From the NCBI GenBank assembly GCA_905178155.1, contig CAJINV010000003.1, forward strand, positions 3,839,600-3,903,599: DNA of 64,000 bases, given 5' to 3'. Of the stretch, positions 10,280 to 21,892 are shown piece by piece; position 1 is the first letter of the stretch; each line of letters opens with the position of its first letter. This DNA comes from Amoebophrya sp. A120 (lineage: Eukaryota; Sar; Dinophyceae; Syndiniales; Amoebophryaceae). The notes beneath the pieces are model-generated. The model had not been told where the DNA came from. It saw only the letters and a program-made list of their open reading frames with translations, and ran no database searches. A program made the translations under genes and the position numbers.

Positions 10280-13213
10280 ATGAGTGGCAACAAAGCGCGA
10301 CCGGAGATATCGGAGCTCAGGGGAAGGCCGCCCGGTATAAAAGCCGAAGACACATCAGCGTCTTCCGAGCGGCCACTGTTACGCTCGGTACAGAGTGGTA
10401 TGGGCCCTCGTCTTGTTAACAGCTCGCATCCGCGCGCCGAAGGCGGTTCAGCTTCCACGCCGGCGAACGGTCAGCAAGCCGATGCTGTCAATCGCGCAGT
10501 GCAATCCGTCGGTCCACTCCCCGGGATGAGCGCGTCGGCCAGGCCGCCACTGCGATCTGCGAGTGATAAAAATACCGCAAGCGTCCCTACGATTGATCTT
10601 GGCGCCACAGCAGTACACGACGGCAGTGCTCCCGTCGCCGTCACCAGTGACCGCCGCGCGGTCGACCGCGCGCTTTTATCAGATTCGTCGGATGCGGGGG
10701 ACAGCTCTTTTCTTGCAGACAATTCTGCTGCGGAACGAGGAGACGATTTACCGTCGGACTCGCAGGAGGACGCCGACGAAGACGATGCTGCAAATATTAA
10801 GCCCGAACCCGAGCAGGACGAGGGACTGCTCGACTTCGACGCGGACCACTTTGCAGAGGAGATGCTCGCAGAAGCGGATCAGGGACGGTTTGACCGCCCC
10901 GACGAACCGGTGGACGGGCAGAAGCACCGCCACCGGCCGAAGGTCGAGCCGAACTTTGTCGACGAGATTTCGTTGCACGACGCCGACCCCTCCGGCGAAG
11001 AGGAGCTTGTCGCCGCCGCGCCTTTGTACGGTCCCGGCCGCCCCGCGCCCACGGAGGGGGAGCTGGCGGAAATCGTCTCGTCCATCAGCAGCGGCGAGGA
11101 GGCGGAGACGAATTTTCACCAGTCTGCACTGCTGCACTTGCCGGAGGACGACCTTTCCACACTGAAGCTGGCGGCGCTGACCGAAGACCGCATGAACATG
11201 TCGAAGTCGGAACAGGACGCGATGTACGACGCGCAAGAGACGTGGTCGCTCTCCTCGCTGCATTCCGACGACCGCCCGCAGACGCCCCCGGTTGGGCAGG
11301 TGCGGGAGCACTGGGAGCGGGTGCGCGATCTGAACGCCGGCGCGCAGATGCAGCACGTCCGAAACTTACTCATGCTCCGGGCGCAGCTGCGTCGTCAGCT
11401 GCGGGAGCTTGAGAAGAAGGAAGCGGCGGAAGCCATGAGTGCGTACGACAAGAAGAGCGCGTCGTGGCTCCGCCAGTTCGAGAGGCAGCCCTCGGTTTCA
11501 CGGTGGAAGAGCGTGGTCTGCCAAAGCGGGCTGCGCGTGCCCGCCGTACACGCGCACTGGTCGTCCGGGTCCGAAAGTGAACGGGACCTCGTGGCGGAGT
11601 CGGCGGACCGGCTGTTGCCCCGCGGCGGACTACGGCCGCGCGAACTCTTCCCGACGGTGCACGAAGTGCGCCACCGCGACATTGCGCTGCGCCGGCTCGT
11701 GTCGGCGGCGAGGGAAGAAATTGCCCTGCGGGGACACGAGCTTGCGCAAGAGGACCGCGAGAAGCTTTTGTTCGAAATCGCCCAGCAACTGCACGCGAAG
11801 CACCAAGCAGCCACCGGGCAGAGCGGACTGGGGGCAGCGGGTCTTAGTGGAGTTGGAAGCGCAGCAGGTGGGAACACCAACTACATGGCCGCAGCTGGTG
11901 CATCCGGGGGCTTCGCTATGCGGCACCCGGTCGACGAGCCTGCGATGCACCAGGACGTGCTCTTGACGCACCACGCGCCCCCGTCGTGGAAAACAGCAGC
12001 TCCCGATGCTGGCAAGGCGATTGGGACAGACGGCCTGGAGCAGGCTTTACGCAAACTGGAGGCGGAACAACGCGACGCGCCCGTGCCGGTGCCGCAGACC
12101 AGTGAGGTGGGCTCGCAGCCGCTGAGTTTTCGATCGCAGGACTCCGCCCCGCGGGCGGGTCGGCACAAAATCAAGATCAAGTATTTGCCGGAGCCTCCCG
12201 GACCGCCCCCTGACCTGAGCAGTATCTTTCACCAGTTTGATTTGGTGCAGAAAGTCCCGAAAACCTATCCCGAGGACGAAGCCGCCGACCTGCTGGATTT
12301 GTCCGACGACGGGCCCAGCACATCGGATGAAGAGGCGGATCCGGGCACTATCCATGACCACCCGGGAAAGTACAAAGCGTGGAACGCCGCGACCGCGGAG
12401 GACGTGCGCGGCAACGCCGCCCTGGCAGTCAAGGGGGCGATGAATCCGGTGGCGAAGAAGGATATGCATCTGCGCGGCATGTTTGGATTCCAAACGGGCG
12501 CTCGCGGGGACGAGAAGCTCGTGCTCGATCAACAGAAGCAGGCACACGCCAATGCCTGGGACTGGCACGCCCAAGCGGAAGAGCCGAAGATAAAAAAGGG
12601 GCAACTTCTGTCGCAACAGTCTCCTGCAGCGAGGCAGACGGGAAGAACACGACCGGGATTGCAGTCCTCGAACTTTGGTGGCCCTCCTTCGAAACACGGA
12701 GACAATTTTGCAGGAGAAGTGCTGTCTGACTCTGTGGAGCTTCCGGACGATCTTCATCCCGACGTGACGGTGCGCACAGTGGCGAGTTATACGACCACGC
12801 GCACCACGCAGACACGTATACTGGGGGAGGGAGAAACTGCTCCTGCAGGACCACGTGAGATACCGCCGGGACACGCGAGGCCGAGCGGTGCGGGTGGTTC
12901 GCTGGAAAAATACCACTCCGCGGCGGGAGCGAAAGTGCCTCGGTTGCTCGAGGCGCTGGCCGAGATGGAGAACGCGCGACGGACCCGGCCGCACCAGGAT
13001 TCCGTGTACGTTGATGCCTGCCGGCATCGCGTCTTCGCGCATTCAAGCTCGGAGATCGGCCACGCCGCCTGGGAAAAGGTGCGTCGGTACGTGGGCCGAA
13101 ATCCCCGGGGGGTGTTGAAAAATCTGAAACGAGCGGCAGAAAGGAGCGCGGTTGAGAGGGAGCAGGAAAGGCAGATAGAGCAGGCGCGGACGATTCTTCA
13201 CGTGGGACAGTGA
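10280..13213 (+). CDS. Large acidic hypothetical protein, single exon
   Basis: An uninterrupted frame of 977 residues from ATG 10,280 (MSGNKARPEISEL). The open frame continues nine codons further upstream but has no ATG there. The N-terminal 300 residues are acidic and disordered. Residues about 300-520 contain charged helices (HVRNLLMLRAQLRRQLRELE) and conserved-looking stretches (FPTVHEVRHRDIALRRLVSA). Later blocks are FHQFDLVQKVPKTYPEDEAA and KDMHLRGMFGFQTGARGDEK, and the C-terminus is a basic helix. There is no signal peptide, membrane segment or catalytic motif. It contains neither canonical introns nor introners, unlike its neighbours. Function unknown; the open frame makes it a confident gene. 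Confidence 0.75.
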   Translation: MSGNKARPEISELRGRPPGIKAEDTSASSERPLLRSVQSGMGPRLVNSSHPRAEGGSASTPANGQQADAVNRAVQSVGPLPGMSASARPPLRSASDKNTASVPTIDLGATAVHDGSAPVAVTSDRRAVDRALLSDSSDAGDSSFLADNSAAERGDDLPSDSQEDADEDDAANIKPEPEQDEGLLDFDADHFAEEMLAEADQGRFDRPDEPVDGQKHRHRPKVEPNFVDEISLHDADPSGEEELVAAAPLYGPGRPAPTEGELAEIVSSISSGEEAETNFHQSALLHLPEDDLSTLKLAALTEDRMNMSKSEQDAMYDAQETWSLSSLHSDDRPQTPPVGQVREHWERVRDLNAGAQMQHVRNLLMLRAQLRRQLRELEKKEAAEAMSAYDKKSASWLRQFERQPSVSRWKSVVCQSGLRVPAVHAHWSSGSESERDLVAESADRLLPRGGLRPRELFPTVHEVRHRDIALRRLVSAAREEIALRGHELAQEDREKLLFEIAQQLHAKHQAATGQSGLGAAGLSGVGSAAGGNTNYMAAAGASGGFAMRHPVDEPAMHQDVLLTHHAPPSWKTAAPDAGKAIGTDGLEQALRKLEAEQRDAPVPVPQTSEVGSQPLSFRSQDSAPRAGRHKIKIKYLPEPPGPPPDLSSIFHQFDLVQKVPKTYPEDEAADLLDLSDDGPSTSDEEADPGTIHDHPGKYKAWNAATAEDVRGNAALAVKGAMNPVAKKDMHLRGMFGFQTGARGDEKLVLDQQKQAHANAWDWHAQAEEPKIKKGQLLSQQSPAARQTGRTRPGLQSSNFGGPPSKHGDNFAGEVLSDSVELPDDLHPDVTVRTVASYTTTRTTQTRILGEGETAPAGPREIPPGHARPSGAGGSLEKYHSAAGAKVPRLLEALAEMENARRTRPHQDSVYVDACRHRVFAHSSSEIGHAAWEKVRRYVGRNPRGVLKNLKRAAERSAVEREQERQIEQARTILHVGQ

Positions 13214-14075
13214 TTGAAGTTGCGTATTTTGTACGCAGCGTCTTATTTTTTAGCGTTTCAAAGTCTGATTTCTTCCGAAAAGGAAGTTTCTCAGGGTTCT
13301 ACGCCTTCTTTATTCGATGATAAAAGGAGATGAGCTACATCGTTCTACTTCCGTTTGACGCAGAGTTGCGAACTCACTACAGAACGTAAATCTCTGCTCA
13401 GGTATTTTGATTTTTTGCTACACTGGTGGTAGCAGGCAACGATGGAAAACAAACGCATCCAACCGAACAAACAACGAAGCTGTGACCTTTGTCGCCTCTT
13501 TTTGTTCGTCCGATCCATGAGCAAGATTGCGCTGTGGCTAAATGTGGCTTCTGAGTTCCCCCGAAACTGTACTGCAGATCTATCATTCCTCTATCCGATC
13601 TTGTCTTCAGATGAAAATGCACTTGCCAAAATCGGTCTGTTTGGTTCAACAAGAGATCAAAGAATTAGCTCCAGGATTAGATAAAAAGGTTCTCAATCTA
13701 CTCTGGTTTGTTCGGTTGCAAATGAGCGTCAATTCGTGTGGAACAGACGATCAAGATCTTCATCAGCGTGGAATGGCACAGGCGCTCGCACTTCGAAATA
13801 TTCACCTGCAGATCAACATAGCGATTAAGATTGTTACAGCTTAACAAGTATTCATTGTGCCGTTTATGCACGCTGCCCTTTCAAGTGAGCCTATCTTTTT
13901 CAATTATTCTTATTCCATCACATTGATTCATAAGTAAAAGTATTGACTTCTATACTTACACGCACCTAATTGTGGACGTAAGCGAACGGCGCGTATCGTC
14001 AACTATCGGGAAGATTTGCACTGCAGATTATTCATAAGAACCTAAATCTATTGAACTATCTAGAAATTTTCCATC
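13214..14075. other. Intergenic region
   Basis: AT-richer, 0.86 kb. Short plus-strand frames around 13,440-13,840 have no protein-like features. No repeat or RNA gene is seen. Confidence 0.4.
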
Positions 14076-16785
14076 ATGGTGGGAGTAAAATCGCCTTTGC
14101 TAACGCTTTTTCTCTCTTCCAGCACGGTCCACGGGAGTGCCGCCGTCCGCCGGCCGAGATCCAGAAGTTGTAGTGCCGCAAGCGATTCGCATTCGGATTC
14201 TGAGGAATCGATGCACTTTTCCGACGCTCCGAGTCAAGGGGCCGCGTCTACCAACACAGGGCCAGAAGCCGAAACAGACGAAGCTTGGGTGGAGAGGGTG
14301 CTCCGGGAACTTGGCGAGGAGGAAGGATGGTTCCTCGCAGAAAGTGAAACGGTTGACGAGCAGAACCTCGCTGGTGCCAGGAGCCCGCGGAGTCGCCACA
14401 ATATTTCTTTTTGTCCTGCGACACCGCCGGAAGTAGGAACAGACTTCACTGGAGATTATGCGACGGAGACCTCAGAAAGCCCGGATGTATCGTCCTTACC
14501 GAGTGACCATCCGCGGGTATTTGGCAGCTTTTTGTTCGATCTTTTGCTCCGCGTTAGTGACTGTGCCTACGATGACGCAGACAGGGGGCGCAGGCAACGC
14601 AATTCGGCGCCTCCCGGGCGGGACCCGCGGAGAATCCCTCTGGCGCATGACTTTCGTCCGCCGCTCGGTCCGGAGGATCTTCCCCTTCCGGCTGGGAGCG
14701 ACTACTTGGAGGTGGATGAAAATAAGGACTTTTTCGAAATCGGCCCCACCCTGAGGCCGCTGGAAAGTACTACAGACTGGTATACGAATGCGGCACACAG
14801 CTGTCGCCTGGCTTCCGTTCCCCCGCTGCTCGACAAGGGGTCGCCCTACACTGAGATTATTGCGCATCTCGCCTCGTACACCACACTGGACGCCGTGTGG
14901 AAACCGCTCGGTCCGGAGCGGTTCCGCATCGAAGCCGAGAGACTGCGAGCGTCTGTGGCGAGGAACACAACTCTAGCGGACGGCCACCAAATGCCCGGCG
15001 CAGGAGCCTCGTATCCTGACGATGTACGACCGGTCACTTTCCACGGCGTTCCGCCGTCCCACTTGCACGAGGACGGAACTTTTCTCTACCAAAGATCTCG
15101 GAACGTTTCAGCTCACGGGCGCCTCTGGTTTCGGGGGCGAGACGATGAGGTCGATGGGCGCGGCGCGGGTTTGTCTCCTCCGGCGCAAGAGAGGCTTTTG
15201 CCTCCTCCGGACGGCGGGAGCAAGTATGAGGTCGCCCAGCTGTCCAAGGACGGCGTCTACTCCCTGCTGGTACAGGTGCTCAATCGGGTCAACAGGATGC
15301 AGCGCCTTCTGTGGAGGAGCGGTACTTGTTTCTCAAGACCATTTTCGACGATGAGCACCGGTGCGAATCGTGCGAACTTAATCGCTCGAGACGCCCGCGA
15401 AGAGGAGCGCACCGTGGTGGGCCTGGGCGATTCGGCCGTCCTCCGTAAAGAACTTTGGCAGGGAATTTGCGGTCGGGAAAATGCGCGGAAGAACTTGCAG
15501 CGGCTCACGAGGGTAGCAGGCAGCGACAGGCGGCTTTCCGCAAAGGAAAAGCGACAGCTGCGCCGGAGCGGCCTGAGGCCGACGCGGAGTAGGACAGATC
15601 CCACGGAACTTGCCTGGCGCATGGATCCAACCGTACGAGTCGAGCAGGAAGAGGCCGATCGTGTTGCGTTCCCTCCCGACAACCCAAGGAATGCGCTGTC
15701 AAAGGAAGCAATCGATCGTTTGCTGCCTCCAGACCAAGTCCAGATGCAAGAAGGGGTGGGCAACGCAATCGTCTACGAGCAGACCTTGCAGCCCGCCTTC
15801 AGCCGAGATCGGTTGCAGCAACTTCAGGAAACGCAAAAAAAACATTTGCTGAGGATCCGCCCGCTTCTGTACGCGAAAGGGAGTCAGTACCTCGAGCGCG
15901 GTGGAGCGCCGCACTTGCGGCCGTGGTTCCAGCCGCGGCGTCGCTCTCGGGCGCGTAAAGTGTTTGACGCGGTGTCGTCGTGCTTGGGAGAAAGTATGGC
16001 AGAGCCGGACTACGACGTAATAAATGGCGGTGTGTATTACAGGTCCGGACTCAACAGAGAAATCGACTTTGAGCCCGGGGAGGAGCACTTCCTGACGCAG
16101 GAGGAGCTCACGGATCGCGTCCAGCCCGTACTGTATGCGTTTCTCGAGGAAGTGAAGGCGTACTTGCTGTACGAGCTTGCGTCCCGGTCGCTGCCCTACC
16201 GGCTGGGCGGGCGGGAGCCGTGTAGCGGGTGCTGCGGTGAGTCAGATCCTAGCGTTTCCGAACGGGTGCGCAAGGGTCACGAGTCGACACGCAGCTGTAG
16301 CAATTCTGCAGGACTTCTTGCGCGCGCGGCGTGTCCGGGGCTTTGCTGCCCGAGTGTTGCGAGCTGCCCTGGCTTGATGCCGGGCATGGCTTGTGCTGCC
16401 TGTCCGACTGCAATTAGTAACTGCATCCTCGGCGATGCCCTCATTCCCAACTTGCAAAGGGCGTCACGACGTCGGATCGAAGCGGTCGCGAGGCTGCGAC
16501 TACCGCTAGAGTATCAAATGCAAAAATGTCTGGGTCTGGAAGATTGCCAGGTTTGTCATGCATATTTCGAATTACCGGTGATGTCTGTGATGCATGCCCT
16601 AGCATCACAGATTTTTAGAAGACTTTGTGATGCCTCTACCGCATGAAAAATGCCCTCTCCACGTAGCACAAAATGGAGTCCTTTTGCTGGTCATGCAATA
16701 CAAATTTTTTTAGAATCCAGAGACAGCATTACAAGTTTAGAATCTTCCAGACCCAGACATTTTTACATTTGATATAGAGTTCTAG
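14076..16785 (+). CDS. Cys-rich, probably secreted protein, paralogue 1
   Basis: A frame of 812 codons to 16,511. Removing the introner at 16,512-16,774 adds Phe and then a stop, giving 813 residues. The N-terminus looks like a signal peptide (SPLLTLFLSSSTVHGSA). Then come an acidic linker, a block LPSDHPRVFGSFLFDLLL, a block DKGSPYTEIIAHLASY ending GPERFRIEAERL, a block FHGVPPSHLHEDGTFLYQ, a helical block DGVYSLLVQVLNRVNRMQRL, and a C-terminal half that ends in a Cys-rich region and the basic tail NLQRASRRRIEAVARLRL. All blocks recur in order in the gene at 17.9-20.9 kb, so the two are tandem duplicates. No outside family is recognised. A lineage-specific secreted or vesicular protein is an inference from the signal sequence and paired Cys. 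Confidence 0.75.
16512..16774. mobile_element. Introner element 3 (family A), TSD TAGAG
   Basis: A 263-bp element with A-family inverted termini, flanked by TAGAG at 16,507-16,511 and 16,775-16,779. It sits at the very end of paralogue 1: excision gives Leu-Glu-Phe-stop, while retention would extend the frame by about 45 codons. Confidence 0.9.
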
Positions 16786-17928
16786 ACGACGACTGTACAG
16801 GCACCCGAGTGGAATGGACTTTTCTCTATTTCTTGAAGTAAATGAGTTCGTTTTGACTTTCTGATGAACTTGAAGTCGCTTTTTTGTCTTTCTATTTTAC
16901 AGTACTACCTGGGCTGCGGCTTGACGATAATTTTATAGCACTGATAACGGCACTCACTTTGTAGAATTGATCCTGGAAAGCTCGCTTGGTAGAAAAAGAA
17001 GGAACCTATGCTGCAAGGAGTATTTGAGCCGCTCCTGCATTTGTTTGAGTTGTATTCTATTCTCGTCAGCGAACTGATACGAGCCTCGACCTCCAAGAAG
17101 AACATAATCTGTAAGTGTAGTATGCTGTCAAGCATTGGAGGCCGAGAAGAGCGTATCTACTATGCAAGTCCGATAATGTTGTTGCCATAATGTTGTGGGT
17201 TTCTCAGCACCTTCATATTCATGGGAATATGCTCGCATTAATACCGCCGGTAGCTGTTGGACCAATTCCAATACCAGCTGAATGGAGAAGCGTTTCCGCG
17301 AACTAAGTTTGTGGAGTTCGACAGGTTGTTCAACCGACGCAATTCTAGAACTTTTTCATTCACCCTTGCTTGAGGTACTTCTCTTGCGGGCTGTGAAAGA
17401 CATTAGAAATAACGGTGGAAACGGCGCTGTGATTTTTCTGTCAGGTGGTGCCGTTCTGCTCTTCCGCTTGGAAATCCCGATAAACTGATGTGATGTGTTT
17501 TGACCCCCGACACAGATCCGATCTGTCATTGATCTAGATGGTTAGGAGACTATACACAGATCTTGCTGCTAGTGGTCTTCGATTTAACCCTAAGACAGAT
17601 CGATTTTATCGTGATACATATAACAACTACAAATCTTCCACGCCCTATCGCTTCAGGTCTTAACAAATCAATGTAGTTACGCTTGCGTATTTTAATGTTG
17701 CGGGTCGTTCAGAAAGAAGCTCAAAAACTACAAATATATCTGGTAAAGAAGAGTTACCGTGGAAAAGTGAACGATTGCTGCAGCGAAGAATTACCGTGAG
17801 ACTGCAGTGGATCTTTTAGGGCCTTGAATTTTTGACGTCATGCCCGGGCATGGAAAGAAAGAAAGAAAGCGAGCGACTTTTCACCTTCTCGCCCTTCCCC
17901 CACATACATAAAAATATTTCTTAAACGC
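16786..17928. other. Intergenic region between the paralogues
   Basis: AT-rich, 1.1 kb, with a short GAAA microsatellite near 17,850-17,870. No credible coding frame or repeat family member is visible. Confidence 0.4.
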
Positions 17929-20928
17929 ATGATAATTTTTGGCGCAACAACTACAGAAGAAAAAATGAGGACTCGGCTCCGAGGAATCTTTCTCGCCGCG
18001 CGGGCTATACTAGTACCCACGTCGATCTACAACATTGATGGAGCGCATGTTGTATCACCACCTACCACAGACGGCTGTGGAGACAGCGACGCAAGCTCTT
18101 GCTCGTCTGTCGAGTACTGCGACGAAGTTGATTACCAGGACCGAGAACTTTTTGAAATTCAGCGACCGTCACCGGAGTCCAATTCGAATTTTTGCGAACA
18201 TGGGGCTTCTGACTGGCTTGCGCGCGTGCTCCACGAACTTGAAGAAGAGTGGGCGCTCGATGCCGCAACAAGCGAAGCGGGGGCGGAAGTGTCCGACCGG
18301 ACTGATCATTTTAGACCCCAGCAGTCACCTGTCTCTGGTGCCGGTGAGGCGGACGCGCAGCAACATGGGCCAATAGACGCTGGCGTGCTGGAAAATAGTA
18401 CCCATCTACCGAGTGACGACCCGCGGGTATTCGGAAGTTTTTTGTTTGATTTGGTCCTGCAGCTGGACGCAGAGAGGTTGCGGTGCGCGTATTTCGCTCC
18501 CGACGGCGTTGGCGATGCGGACGTTATGACTCTCTCAAATCGGGACTTTAACGAGATAGGTCCCGTTTTGGGAAAGAGCAGCATAAACTGGCCGGCGTGT
18601 CCTGAGACGGCGAACCACTGTTGTGCGTGTTGCACCACGTCTGCTTCTATCAAATGTAAAAATGTCTGGGTCTGGAAGAATGCGAGGTCTGTCATGCGTG
18701 TCTGGCATGACTGAAAAGTTTGTGATGCGTGTCCAAGATGAGACCCGTATACTTGTCATGCACAAACCCACTTTGTCATGCGGAAAGCGCTATACTAAGC
18801 AGCGCGGATATTTCTCATGCTTGGCTGTGCATTACAGAGCATTCACTCTTCCCAACCTTGCATTACAAGCTTCCAGACCCAGACATTTTTACAGTTGATA
18901 GCTTCGCTCGAGGACCGCGGGTCTCCGTACACGGAGATCGTGGGTTTGCTTGCGTCCTACGCTACGCCTGACGGAATCTGGAAGGCGCTCGGACCAGAGA
19001 GGTTTCGGGTAGAGGCGGAGAAGGAAGCCGCGTCAGGACTTCGTCCGGGCGGTAGAAGGGCGTGGTCCGCGTCGGGGGAGGAGAGGAAGCTGAAACAAGG
19101 AAAAGACGACGGCAGTAGACCAGAACACTTTCGTGGGGTGCCGGCACCACACCTTCACGAAGGTGGGGCGTTTCTCTTCCGGCAGGTCAATCCGGAATCT
19201 GACGACTTGCAAGAAATCCGGTATGGTTATCGCAGCATTTTTAGCTGGACGCGCGGCCGCGACGACATCGAGGACGAGGACCCTGAAAGCGGTTTTTTAC
19301 AACGCGATCGTCCGCCCCCTGGACAGGAGGCGATGTTGCGGGATGGAGATACGAGTCAATACAGATTTGCCGGACTGTCTGACGATGGCGTCTATTCAAT
19401 CCTGGTCCAGGTTCTGGGTCGCGTTCGGAGAATGCAGCGGCTTTTGCTTTCCGGGTCCGGGGGTCCGAGCTCGCAGACTACAAGCAGTATTGGCGAAAGC
19501 GGGAGAGCAGGCAGCTTTGATGAAGATGAAAACGACGAGAAGCGGTCTGTTTTCGGCTTGGGTGAATCAGCCATGGTTTGCCACGAACTTGCAACGGGGA
19601 TTTGCAGTGGGGAAAATGTTAGCTACGGGCTCAAGAAATTGTTGACGGGGAAGGGTGCCTTTTCGGGGCCGACGCCTAGCGACGTTTACCGCCTGCGCCG
19701 GTTGGGTTGGGTGCGACGGCGGAGCCGCACGGACCCGACGGAGGTTGTTTGGACGAAGGATTCGAATGCGCCGGACCCGCGCAGCCTCCCGCGTGAGGAT
19801 GTGGAAGTCTTGCAGGTCTTGCCGCCTGCGCAAGTGGAAATGCAGCAGCCTCAGAATGATCTCGCGCCAGGCAGCGAAGCGACGCGGCCGGCTCTTAGCG
19901 ATCGACGACTCGCACAGATCCAGCGTGTGCAGCAGTGGTATACAGTTGCGCAGCGGCCTCTGTTGTACTCGAAGTATGATATGTGGATTCATAAAAAGCC
20001 GTGGTATCGGCCACAACGGCGTGGCTGGAAGGCGGCGGTTCGTGACAGGGTGGCGGACTGCTGTTGGGGCCCTGTAACGGAAGGTCTGCGCGATTGCTGC
20101 CTCGGCAGAGATAGTGCCAATGCGCAGGACCCGCAGACCAGACTCTATTTCCGTTCCGGTATGAACGCAGGCCCCGTAGCGGACGTGATCACGGACGACT
20201 TGGACCTTCCGCTTTCCGAGGAGGAAGGTTTTTTGACCACGCAAGAGTTGCAGGATTACGTGAGCCCCGTTCTCCATGCGTTTTTAGAGGAGGTGAAGTC
20301 ATTTTTGCTCTATCGCCTCACGGAGCTGTCGTTTCCGTATCGGCTTTGCGGCAAGAATCCCTGTGGCGGTCTACTTTTCGGAGAAGCGCCAGAGGTGGTC
20401 CAGACCGCGCCTCCGGGGGAGCAGCATCCATGCTGTTGTTGTGTTCCCCCCGCGGAAGACTGCAGCAGCAACGCCGCGGCCGCCTGCGTCGCAGCGTGGC
20501 TACCAGTCTGCTGTGGCTTCTGGTGTTGCCCGCTTCCGAAGGTGGAAGTAGGTCTCTTCACTGCAACTATTGGCAAAGGTCTCCTTCCTGCACCGGCCGA
20601 CTGTGCGAAAACCTGCGTCCTGCAGGATGTCCTGCTTCCGAAATTGCAGCGAGCTGCCCGTCTCCGTATAGAGGCCGTTGCAGCTGTTCTCCTGATTGGC
20701 CTTCTTCTGCGCCGTCCTCCCGCAAGCGTTCTCCATACACCAAGGGCACCAGCGGCTGCACCCACTGCAACACATTCTGGTTCCCCTCCGCCAGTGCGAC
20801 GAGAATACGGTAGGCGTTCAGGGTTTCGGTCGCGCCGAGCTGCTTCTCGACCAGTGGCAGCGAGTTCACCAAAATCGTGGCAATCAGGAATTTATCCTGT
20901 GCAAAAGTATCGTACTGTACTCGTATAA
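17929..20928 (+). CDS. Cys-rich, probably secreted protein, paralogue 2 (3' end rearranged)
   Basis: Exons 17,929-18,647 and 18,906-20,928, joined by removing one introner, give 913 codons in frame. A second Met at 17,965 begins a better signal sequence (LRGIFLAARAILVPTS). Block order matches paralogue 1: LPSDDPRVFGSFLFDLVL, DRGSPYTEIVGLLASY, GPERFRVEAEK, HFRGVPAPHLHEGGAFLF, DGVYSILVQVLGRVRRMQRL, RRRSRTDPTEVVW, a Trp/Arg block, then a Cys-rich region (HPCCCCVPPAEDC, PVCCGFWCCPLP). Homology stops at KLQRAARLRIEAVA (about 20,680). The rest of the frame to the stop at 20,928 is antisense to a better minus-strand ORF and runs into another introner. The true C-terminus has therefore probably been replaced by a rearrangement at repeat copy B. 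Confidence 0.7.
18648..18900. mobile_element. Introner element 4 (family A), TSD GCTTC
   Basis: A 253-bp element with A-family termini, flanked by GCTTC at 18,643-18,647 and 18,901-18,905. Removal joins Thr-Ser-Ala-Ser to Leu-Glu-Asp-Arg-Gly-Ser-Pro-Tyr in frame. The paralogous gene at 14.8 kb is uninterrupted at the corresponding site (LASVPPLLDKGSPY), so this is an insertion with its empty-site counterpart in the same window. Confidence 0.95.
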
Positions 20929-21812
20929 ATGCTAACGCATTACAAATTTCCTCAGCATGAGAAATAAAATTTAAATTTCTACCTTAAGGAAAAGATTTGT
21001 ATATGCATGATTGCAATATATACCAGTACGATACTTTTGCACAGGATAGAATTGGTACCAGGATTTTGAAAACTTCGGAAAATCAGCGGCAGTAGAGGAG
21101 GTCGATGTTCCGGGAGGAGGTTTGGTACCGCTGCCTTCTTTGTGGTCTGCTACTTGTGCCCCAACAGCACTAGCTTTCGACGAGTCCTGCTCCCTCCACG
21201 TGCTGTCCGTAGCACCACCTCCATTCCCGACGTGACCACTGAAGTAGTCCGGCGGTGCGGACAAGATGCACAGTCCGTCCTGCACCAATCGGGAGTAGAG
21301 TTCGAAGCAAAACTTTCGGTGGTCGGTGGGTAGGACCGTGGAATCCAGAAAACCCGCGTAATATTCCACGTGCTCCCATTCCTCTGGATGCAATACCTTT
21401 TCGTACAGGCAGGCGAGAGCAAATTCATTTCCACCGCACAGAAAGAGGTAAAAACATGCTACCGCGGTGCGGAACAAAAGAGCGCAGAGGGCCCCCGCGT
21501 TGTAGGGGTCGTGACTGGACCTCGAATGGTGCGTGACGGAGCAACATCTTCCGCTCTTGAGTTTACCCCACGCGGACGGAGGCAAATAATGTTGGAAGAA
21601 AGACCGCAGGCGAACTCTTCGCTTTCTTTCTCGCGTTCTAGTCCTGCGGCGCCATCTGCAGCTTCCGGAACATCTGCCTCGTCCTGGACGATGTAACATC
21701 GTCCATGTTGCAGCATCACCTCGTGGCTCTTGTGCACTTCGTGCCGGGGCCGCATCTGCACGGCCGCGAGACACTGCCTTATTGCCCTCCGTTCCTCCAC
21801 GGCACATCGCAT
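20567..21812 (-). CDS. Minus-strand gene or fragment, introner-containing, probably broken
   Basis: Two minus-strand frames carry protein-like sequence. From 21,812 the first reads HEVHKSHEVMLQHGRCYIVQ and continues to about LEREKESEEFACG near 21,600. There the sense passes to another frame (SFFQHYLPPSAWGKLKSG, then LHPEEWEHVEYYAGFLDS). A short unrecognised intron or a frameshift separates them. Removing the B-family introner at 20,893-21,048 then joins KSWYQF to LIATILVNSLPLVEKQLG in frame. The frame ends at 20,567 after running antisense through repeat copy B, so its 3' end is also a rearrangement joint. No family is recognised. It may be a displaced, partly decayed gene piece. Confidence 0.45.
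20643..20675 (+). repeat. 33-bp core repeat, copy B
   Basis: Core starts ATTGCAGCGAGCTGC and ends CCGTATAGAGGC. It encodes LQRAARLRIEA in paralogue 2. Sequence homology with paralogue 1 ends just after it. Confidence 0.9.
20893..21048. mobile_element. Introner element 5 (family B), TSD GAATT
   Basis: A 156-bp element with near-perfect inverted termini of about 22 bp (TATCCTGTGCAAAAG and its complement), flanked by GAATT at 20,888-20,892 and 21,049-21,053. On the minus strand, removal restores Tyr-Gln-Phe-Leu-Ile. It is the best-preserved B-family copy here. Confidence 0.92.
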
Positions 21813-21892
21813 GGCGCTTCTGAGAGGATTGGAACGGAACGGCCCAGCCTCACACCTTCCTTGTATTTCTGGTTTTGCAGTTCTTCCTGGCT

